Source: an uncultured bacterium (lineage in GTDB: Bacteria; Patescibacteriota; Minisyncoccia; Moranbacterales; GWC2-37-73). Taken from it: a stretch of 9,655 nt of DNA. The DNA is taken from contig CAIJXA010000070.1 in assembly GCA_903824515.1 (NCBI GenBank), positions 1-9,655 of the forward strand. Direction: 5' to 3'. The notes under the pieces are model-generated. The model was not told the DNA's origin. It made no database searches and saw only the letters and a program-made list of their open reading frames with translations. This document shows positions 6,282 to 9,655 of this stretch, piece after piece (positions within the stretch are counted from its first letter, which is position 1; the number at the start of each line of letters is the position of its first letter). The position numbers and the translations under genes are program-made.

Positions 6282-6306
6282 TATAATTCTTAGCTTAAGA
6301 AATTAT
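6282..6306 (+). promoter_or_regulatory. candidate -10 and palindrome at the gatC start
   Basis: TATAAT at 6282-6287 lies 17 nt before the gatC ATG, predicting a leader of about 10 nt. It overlaps an imperfect palindrome, ATAATTCTTA (6283-6292) against TAAGAAATTAT (6296-6306) with one bulged A, that reaches into the start codon. This could be an operator or a short hairpin hiding the start. No -35 is clear. Confidence 0.4.
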
Positions 6307-6592
6307 GTTAACAAAAGAAGAAATCTTACACATTGCAACGCTGGCCAGAATTGGGGTCAAGGAAAAAGACGTTGAAAAATATCAACATGATTTGTCTGAA
6401 ATTTTGGATTATTTCAAAAAATTAGACCAAGTTGATGTGACAGGAGTTGAACCGATTGGGCATATTACTGGCATGCAAAACACTTTTCGGACCGATGCTA
6501 ACGTTGATTTCGGAGATCTTGGTAAGCAGGCAATTATGCAGAATGTACCAGAAGAAAAAAATGGATATGTTAAGGTTAAGTCAGTTTTGTAG
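6305..6592 (+). CDS. gatC: Asp-tRNA(Asn)/Glu-tRNA(Gln) amidotransferase subunit C
   Basis: This is the small 95-residue subunit of GatCAB, which converts misacylated Glu-tRNA(Gln) and/or Asp-tRNA(Asn) into the amide form. GatC wraps around GatA and stabilises its contact with GatB. Typical features are visible: the N-terminal helix with LHIATLARI, the central ILDYFKKLDQVDVTGVEP, the FRTD that matches the family R-x-D, and the C-terminal N-V-P-E-E-K-x-G-Y-V-K-V. Length is standard. The start has no Shine-Dalgarno, but a TATAAT sits just upstream. gatA follows after a 137-nt repeat-bearing gap, so the two may share a transcript, although gatA also has its own Shine-Dalgarno-like sequence. gatB is absent from this window. 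Confidence 0.95.
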   Translation: MLTKEEILHIATLARIGVKEKDVEKYQHDLSEILDYFKKLDQVDVTGVEPIGHITGMQNTFRTDANVDFGDLGKQAIMQNVPEEKNGYVKVKSVL

Positions 6593-6620
6593 AATGATTG
6601 GGGTGTTTGGCGGATTGGGG

Positions 6621-6671
6621 AAATAAGGCAGATAGAAAATAGGATAAATAAAAATAGGACAAATAAGGCAG
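6621..6671 (+). repeat. short direct repeats in the gatC-gatA spacer
   Basis: AAATAAGGCAG occurs twice (6621-6631 and 6661-6671). Between them AAAATAGGAYAAATA occurs twice with a 15-bp period (6636-6650 and 6651-6665). The rest of the 137-nt spacer shows no other gene or clear terminator. Confidence 0.6.
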
Positions 6672-6705
6672 CTGAATTTTAATTTAAAAACAAATAGCTT
6701 GACTT

Positions 6706-6712
6706 GGAGGGG
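6706..6712 (+). promoter_or_regulatory. Shine-Dalgarno-like sequence before gatA
   Basis: GGAGGGG is the only good Shine-Dalgarno match placed ahead of a recognisable gene in the window. It ends 17 nt before the ATG at 6730 and 38 nt before the ATG at 6751, so its spacing is long for the first and implausible for the second. This favours 6730 slightly, or implies the intervening heptamers have pushed it away from the start. Confidence 0.45.
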
Positions 6713-6725
6713 ATTTTTATTTTTG

Positions 6726-6753
6726 CTCCATGTTTCAGGCTCCATGCTCCATG
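6726..6753 (+). repeat. heptamer repeat covering the gatA start
   Basis: Four period-7 units lie end to end: CTCCATG, TTTCAGG, CTCCATG, CTCCATG. Both candidate gatA ATG codons (6730 and 6751) are part of CTCCATG units. The unit is the reverse complement of CATGGAG, close to the CATGGAA units in ligA. Confidence 0.65.
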
Positions 6754-8214
6754 ATAAGGGCCCTTCACAACAAATTAGTCAGTAAAGAAATAACTGCAAC
6801 TCAGTTGATGCAGCAGTATTTCGAGGTTATTGAAAAAAAAGACAGTGAAATAGGCGCTTATTTAACCCTCACGAAAAAGCTTGCACTGAAACAGGCAGAG
6901 CTTGTCGATGAAAAAATTGCCAAGGGTCAGGCAATTGGGCTGCTTGAGGGAATTCCTGGTGCCATTAAAGACATGATTTGCGTGGAAGGTGTGCGCACAA
7001 CTGCTGGATCAAAAATTTTGGATAGCTATATTGCTCCCTTTGACGCTACCGTTATCAAAAAACTCAAAGAAAACGGTGCGGTGATTTTAGGAAAAGCTAA
7101 CCAGGATGAATTTGCTATGGGATCTTCAACAGAAACCAGCGCCTATCAGCTTACAAGAAATCCAGTCGATGTCAGTCGTGTGCCAGGCGGATCTTCCGGT
7201 GGCAGTGCTGCTGCGGTGGCAGCTGATGAGGCAGTCTGGTCCTTGGGAACTGACACTGGAGGGTCAATCAGGCAACCAGCTTCTTTTTGTGGGGTGGTTG
7301 GGCTTAAGCCAACTTATGGCAGAGTTTCAAGATATGGAGCAATTGCAATGGCCTCAAGTCTTGATCAAATTGGACCGTTTGCGAAAACTGTGGAGGATGT
7401 CGCAATTGTGCTCAGTGCTATTGCTGGACAGGATTTGATGGATGCAACTAGCGCAAAAAGCAGTGATAAAAAGTTTGAAGATTATCTGACTGGCGATATT
7501 GCAGGAAAAGTTATTGGAGTGCCGAAAGAATATGTGGAGAATTTGGAAGGGGAAATTTTGGAAATTTTTGAAAAATCAGTAGAGAAATTCAAATCTTTGG
7601 GTGCAAAAGTGGAATCAATCAGTTTGCCTAATTCTCAGTACGCCTTGGCGGTTTACTATATAATTATGACAAGCGAGGTTAGTTCTAATCTTGCCAAATT
7701 TGATGGAATCAAATTTGGCATGCGCGCTGACGACATGTTGGATTCCGGGGTTGCCGAAAATGAATTGCCGAAAAATCTTTTGGAAAATTATTTAGACACT
7801 AGAAGAATTGGTTTAGGAGATGAAGTTAAGCGCAGAATTATGTTAGGGACCTATGCGCTTAGTGCTGGATATTATGATGCTTATTATTTGAAAGCTCAGA
7901 AAGTGCGTGCGCTTATTCGTAAGGATTTTGAGCAGGCCTATGAAAAAGTTGATTTTGTGTATTGTCCAACTTGTCCAGAAGTTGCGTTTAAGTTTGGCGA
8001 AAAAACTGCTGATCCGCTCAAGATGTATCTCTCAGATATCTTTACTATCTCGGTTAATTTGGCAGGTGTTCCGGCGATATCTTTTCCGATTGGCATGGTT
8101 ACAAAAGAAGGAAATCCACCGGCCGGTGGACTGCCAGTTGGCGGTCAGTTGATTGGCAAATGGTTTGATGAGGAGGGAATTCTAAACATGGCACACACCT
8201 TCGAGATAAACTAA
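6730..8214 (+). CDS. gatA: Asp-tRNA(Asn)/Glu-tRNA(Gln) amidotransferase subunit A
   Basis: This is the amidase subunit of GatCAB. It releases ammonia from glutamine for transfer, with GatB, to the misacylated tRNA. The amidase signature is complete. The Ser-cisSer-Lys triad is K80 in GAIKD, S155 in PGGSSGGSAAA, and S179 in TDTGGSIRQPA, and the 24-residue spacing between the two serines is as expected. VGLKPTYGRVSRYG and SSLDQIGPFAKTVEDVA follow as in the family, and the C-terminus ends at the usual GLPVGGQLIG with DEEGILNMAHTFE. From ATG 6730 the product is 494 residues; from ATG 6751 it is 487 and begins MIRALHNKLVSKEITATQL, closer to the family's usual start. The extra MFQAPCS is encoded by repeat DNA, so 6751 may be the ancestral start. 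No gatB follows. Confidence 0.97.
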   Translation: MFQAPCSMIRALHNKLVSKEITATQLMQQYFEVIEKKDSEIGAYLTLTKKLALKQAELVDEKIAKGQAIGLLEGIPGAIKDMICVEGVRTTAGSKILDSYIAPFDATVIKKLKENGAVILGKANQDEFAMGSSTETSAYQLTRNPVDVSRVPGGSSGGSAAAVAADEAVWSLGTDTGGSIRQPASFCGVVGLKPTYGRVSRYGAIAMASSLDQIGPFAKTVEDVAIVLSAIAGQDLMDATSAKSSDKKFEDYLTGDIAGKVIGVPKEYVENLEGEILEIFEKSVEKFKSLGAKVESISLPNSQYALAVYYIIMTSEVSSNLAKFDGIKFGMRADDMLDSGVAENELPKNLLENYLDTRRIGLGDEVKRRIMLGTYALSAGYYDAYYLKAQKVRALIRKDFEQAYEKVDFVYCPTCPEVAFKFGEKTADPLKMYLSDIFTISVNLAGVPAISFPIGMVTKEGNPPAGGLPVGGQLIGKWFDEEGILNMAHTFEIN

Positions 8215-8245
8215 ATCCAATGTCGGCTGACTGGTTTGTGAAATT

Positions 8246-8375
8246 TAGACAATAGATAATTTTTAATTTTTAATTTTTAATTTTGAATCAATTTTTAATG
8301 AATCATTTTTTGAAACATTAGAATATTGGAACATTCGAATTTCATTCGAAATTCAAAATTCATAATTCGAAATTT
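8246..8375 (+). repeat. intergenic AT-rich composite repeat
   Basis: Most of the 170-nt gap after gatA is repeat. It begins with AGACAATAG, then TAATTTT in four perfect tandem copies (8257-8284), then degenerate AT-rich units with CATTCGAA-like inverted motifs, GAAATTCAAAATTCA (8348-8362), and a final ATTCGAAATT. It shares its end sequences with the ligA insertion at 4151-4240. No promoter for the next gene is obvious. Confidence 0.7.
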
Positions 8376-8384
8376 TTTAAAGTC

Positions 8385-8918
8385 GTGGATTACGATGTTA
8401 CAAGTTTAGTTGAAGGTGTTATTTTATCATTGACGAGTTTTTATCACTCACCATTTTTTTGGGTGGTAAAAATTGTGCTAGGTATTTATTTGGTAGTCAT
8501 TTTGGTTGATATCGTGCTGCTGCTTATTTTGCGAGACATCGCATGGGACATTAAAGTTGGGACAAGAGGGACTGCTATGCCGGTTGTCTCAAAACGTAAA
8601 ATGCGAAAACGTTGGAGTAATATTTTAGGCAGACTTGAAAGTGGCAATACTTCGCAATACAAAGTTGCAATCATTGAAGCGGATGCGCTGGTGGAGGAAT
8701 TTTTGAAAGGCGTTGGTTATAGGGGCGAGAATATGACTCAAAAACTTGAACAGGTTGGACAAACGCACCTGGATGAACATCGAGAGACCCTTATTGAGGT
8801 GCATAAGCTTCGCAATCGCATTGTGCATGAAGCTGATTTCGAACTTGATCAGGAAACAGCCAAAGATGCAATTAAGGTTTATGAAAATTTTCTCAAATAT
8901 TTGGATTTTTTAAGTTAA
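8385..8918 (+). CDS. membrane-anchored protein with HEPN-like C-terminal domain, function unknown
   Basis: This is a 177-residue protein read from a GTG start placed right after the intergenic repeat, with no Shine-Dalgarno. One strong membrane segment lies at about residues 25-49, followed by a basic cluster (KRKMRKR, 70-76) that should stay in the cytoplasm. The C-terminal part (about 88-177) is all-helical in character. It contains ADALVEEFLK, then KLRNRIVHEADFELD, and ends with a helix. R143-N-R-I-V-H148 fits the R-x4-6-H motif of HEPN domains, some of which are RNases. In that fold the acidic residues and the final helix are also expected. I do not recognise a named family. Ancestral non-catalytic HEPN-like proteins are common, so nuclease activity is only a possibility. 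Its next neighbour is a transposase remnant, so context offers no function. Confidence 0.75.
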   Translation: MDYDVTSLVEGVILSLTSFYHSPFFWVVKIVLGIYLVVILVDIVLLLILRDIAWDIKVGTRGTAMPVVSKRKMRKRWSNILGRLESGNTSQYKVAIIEADALVEEFLKGVGYRGENMTQKLEQVGQTHLDEHRETLIEVHKLRNRIVHEADFELDQETAKDAIKVYENFLKYLDFLS

Positions 8919-9182
8919 AGCTTGAAAGAATAATTTGGGTCTGGATTTCTCCATTATAGGTGGACAGGCTGTTTTCACGGGAATGACACAAGCGAGGAGT
9001 TCATCCGGCATGGATTTCAAGAGCCCTTTTCTGCCAGCTCCAATTTTTCTGACTCCAACATCCCATTTGTGTTGATAACGCTTTGAGCTTTCCCAGGCTT
9101 TAATGAAATCAGGGAGAGGTTGCTCAAAATATTTAGTTGTTACTCTTGTTAATGCTGACATTGCCCTTGGATTTTTTAACAC
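8910..9182 (-). pseudogene. truncated IS5-type DDE transposase, N-terminal fragment
   Basis: Reading the minus strand from a GTG at 9182 gives 90 residues. The first 70 or so look like the N-terminal DNA-binding part of IS5-family (DDE_Tnp_4 type) transposases: KNPRAMSALT near the start, a mid-section YFEQPLPDFIKAWESS, then VRKIGAGRKGLLKSMPDELLACVI leading into where the helix-turn-helix should continue. After this the resemblance stops, and no DDE catalytic domain is present in any frame nearby. An in-frame stop sits directly upstream (9183-9185). The tail overlaps the last 9 bp of the HEPN-like gene on the opposite strand. I take this as the relic of an insertion sequence. Family assignment is from motif memory, not a search. 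Confidence 0.55.
8937..8987. repeat. possible dispersed-repeat sequence at the transposase break
   Basis: On the minus strand this reads ATTCCCGTGAAAAC, about 20 further bases, then GAAATCCAGACCC. These two halves resemble the widespread ATTCCCG...GGAATCCAGACC inverted-repeat elements of many genomes. It begins close to where transposase similarity fades, so it may mark the deletion junction. No second copy exists in this window. Confidence 0.3.
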
Positions 9183-9284
9183 TCACTGAATTTTTATCAT
9201 GGTTTTTATATTTATTTTTTAAAATAACTAAATTTTAGCATCGTTACTTAAAATGCAACACGTTTATTATCTAGCGAAGTGAGC

Positions 9285-9382
9285 GTCCTGATGTGTATCG
9301 GGACCGATTCAATGGAGGCAGTAAAAGGGTTAATACCTCACCGATTTTATCGGTGTGAGCCTAAAGGGTCCTGGGGTATTAA
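9285..9382 (+). other. noncoding spacer with several stem-loops
   Basis: The 233-nt gap 9183-9415 has no credible gene, but 9285-9382 is rich in potential structure. GTCCTGAT/ATCGGGAC forms an 8-bp stem with one G-U around GTGT (9285-9304). CACCGAT/ATCGGTG forms a perfect 7-bp stem around TTT (9339-9355). TTAATACC (9330-9337) pairs with GGTATTAA (9375-9382) and encloses the second stem. GGACC (9301-9305) could alternatively pair with GGTCC (9367-9371). The segment also contains the palindrome GGTATTAATACC (9375-9386). It may be a small RNA, the end of a mobile element, or an operator region for the next gene. Confidence 0.4.
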
Positions 9383-9400
9383 TACCATCTTATTAAATTA

Positions 9401-9409
9401 TGCTACAAT
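9401..9409 (+). promoter_or_regulatory. extended -10 promoter, leaderless type
   Basis: TGCTACAAT (extended -10, TGn plus TACAAT at 9404-9409) lies 6 nt before the ATG at 9416. This is the same spacing as at ligA, so transcription should begin at or next to the start codon. No -35 is clear. Confidence 0.55.
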
Positions 9410-9415
9410 ACCCAC

Positions 9416-9655
9416 ATGTCCCTCTGCACTGAGCTTAAAACTGAATATGCCGAGCTGGAAGAACTTGAAAAACAATTTGAAGTGGCTTTTGACGAGGCGG
9501 TGAAAACTGGCAAATTGGAAAAAGCCCAAAAACTAAAAACTCAAATTGAAAACAAGCTGGCCAGTATCAAAGAAAAAATCATTCCCAAAGAAATCAAAGC
9601 CAATTTCACCGATCCTGAAACCAATGAAACCAAAGAAATCAGTTTCAATCTGGCC
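9416..9655 (+). CDS. coiled-coil N-terminal region of an unidentified protein (3' end outside window)
   Basis: An open frame from ATG 9416 runs 80 codons to the window edge without a stop. The N-terminal 55 residues are strongly helical and Glu/Lys-rich, with coiled-coil character (EYAELEELEKQFEVAFDEAV, then LEKAQKLKTQIENKL). A segment with more strand-like composition, ITNx/TDPETNE-type residues, follows near residue 64. The pattern of a short helical hairpin before a larger domain recurs in Patescibacteria proteins, but I cannot name this one. The ATG is chosen because it is the first in frame after a well-placed extended -10 and there is no other coding frame with similar composition. The codon usage (GAA, AAA, CTG/TTG mix) matches its neighbours. 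Confidence 0.75.
   Translation, partial: MSLCTELKTEYAELEELEKQFEVAFDEAVKTGKLEKAQKLKTQIENKLASIKEKIIPKEIKANFTDPETNETKEISFNLA

Noticed and set aside
8257..8284. Tandem repeat as a CRISPR array
   Set aside because: The units are 7 bp with no spacers, and no cas genes are present.
9285..9386. T-box or other riboswitch
   Set aside because: No T-box core sequence is seen, the next gene does not look like an aminoacyl-tRNA synthetase or transporter, and its promoter lies downstream of the structure.
9279..9503. Plus-strand open frame of 74 codons across the structured spacer
   Set aside because: Overlaps the better-supported frame starting at 9416, and its composition and sequence show no protein-like pattern.
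1..9655. Alternative genetic code with UGA as an amino acid
   Set aside because: TGA ends the PilV-like and PilW-like genes at the expected protein lengths.

Overview
This window (roughly 40% GC by eye) most likely comes from a small-genome Patescibacteria/CPR bacterium of the Parcubacteria-Moranbacteria type. The reasons are a type IV pilus locus with several small pilins, a divergent LigA, a stand-alone gatC-gatA pair, almost no Shine-Dalgarno sequences, and AT-rich degenerate repeats between genes. TGA is a normal stop codon here (two pilin-like genes end with it), which argues against the UGA-recoding CPR lineages. The lineage assignment is inference.

Layout. 1-764: two tandem type IV pilin paralogs, the first cut by the window edge, separated by a strong hairpin. 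765-1048: a terminator-rich spacer. 1049-3748: a compact plus-strand pilus-assembly operon with prepilin peptidase (pilD) and three minor pilins (GspH/FimT-like, PilV-like, PilW/GspJ-like), closed by a clear intrinsic terminator at 3777-3800. PilD would cleave the leader peptides of all the pilins here, and the minor pilins probably help start or decorate the fibre built from the tandem pilins.

3829-6165: ligA, NAD-dependent DNA ligase, starting from a promoter so close that the mRNA should be leaderless. The protein is 778 residues, about 100 more than usual. The excess is accounted for by four in-frame insertions whose DNA looks like intergenic repeat sequence: heptamer-based AT-rich repeats at three sites and a double-hairpin palindromic element inside the zinc finger. 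6305-8214: gatC and gatA, two of the three subunits of the tRNA-dependent amidotransferase GatCAB; gatB is not in the window. The gatA start lies inside a heptamer repeat. 8246-8375 is an intergenic repeat that shares an exact 15-mer with one LigA insertion.

8385-8918: a small membrane-anchored protein with a HEPN-like R-x4-H motif. 8910-9182 (minus strand): a decayed N-terminal fragment of an IS5-type DDE transposase. 9183-9415: a noncoding spacer with several stem-loops. 9416-9655: the start of a coiled-coil protein cut by the window edge, with a second leaderless-type promoter.

The most notable observation is the repeat family shared between intergenic DNA and the coding sequence of an essential replication gene, reminiscent of the protein-inserting palindromic elements of Rickettsia.
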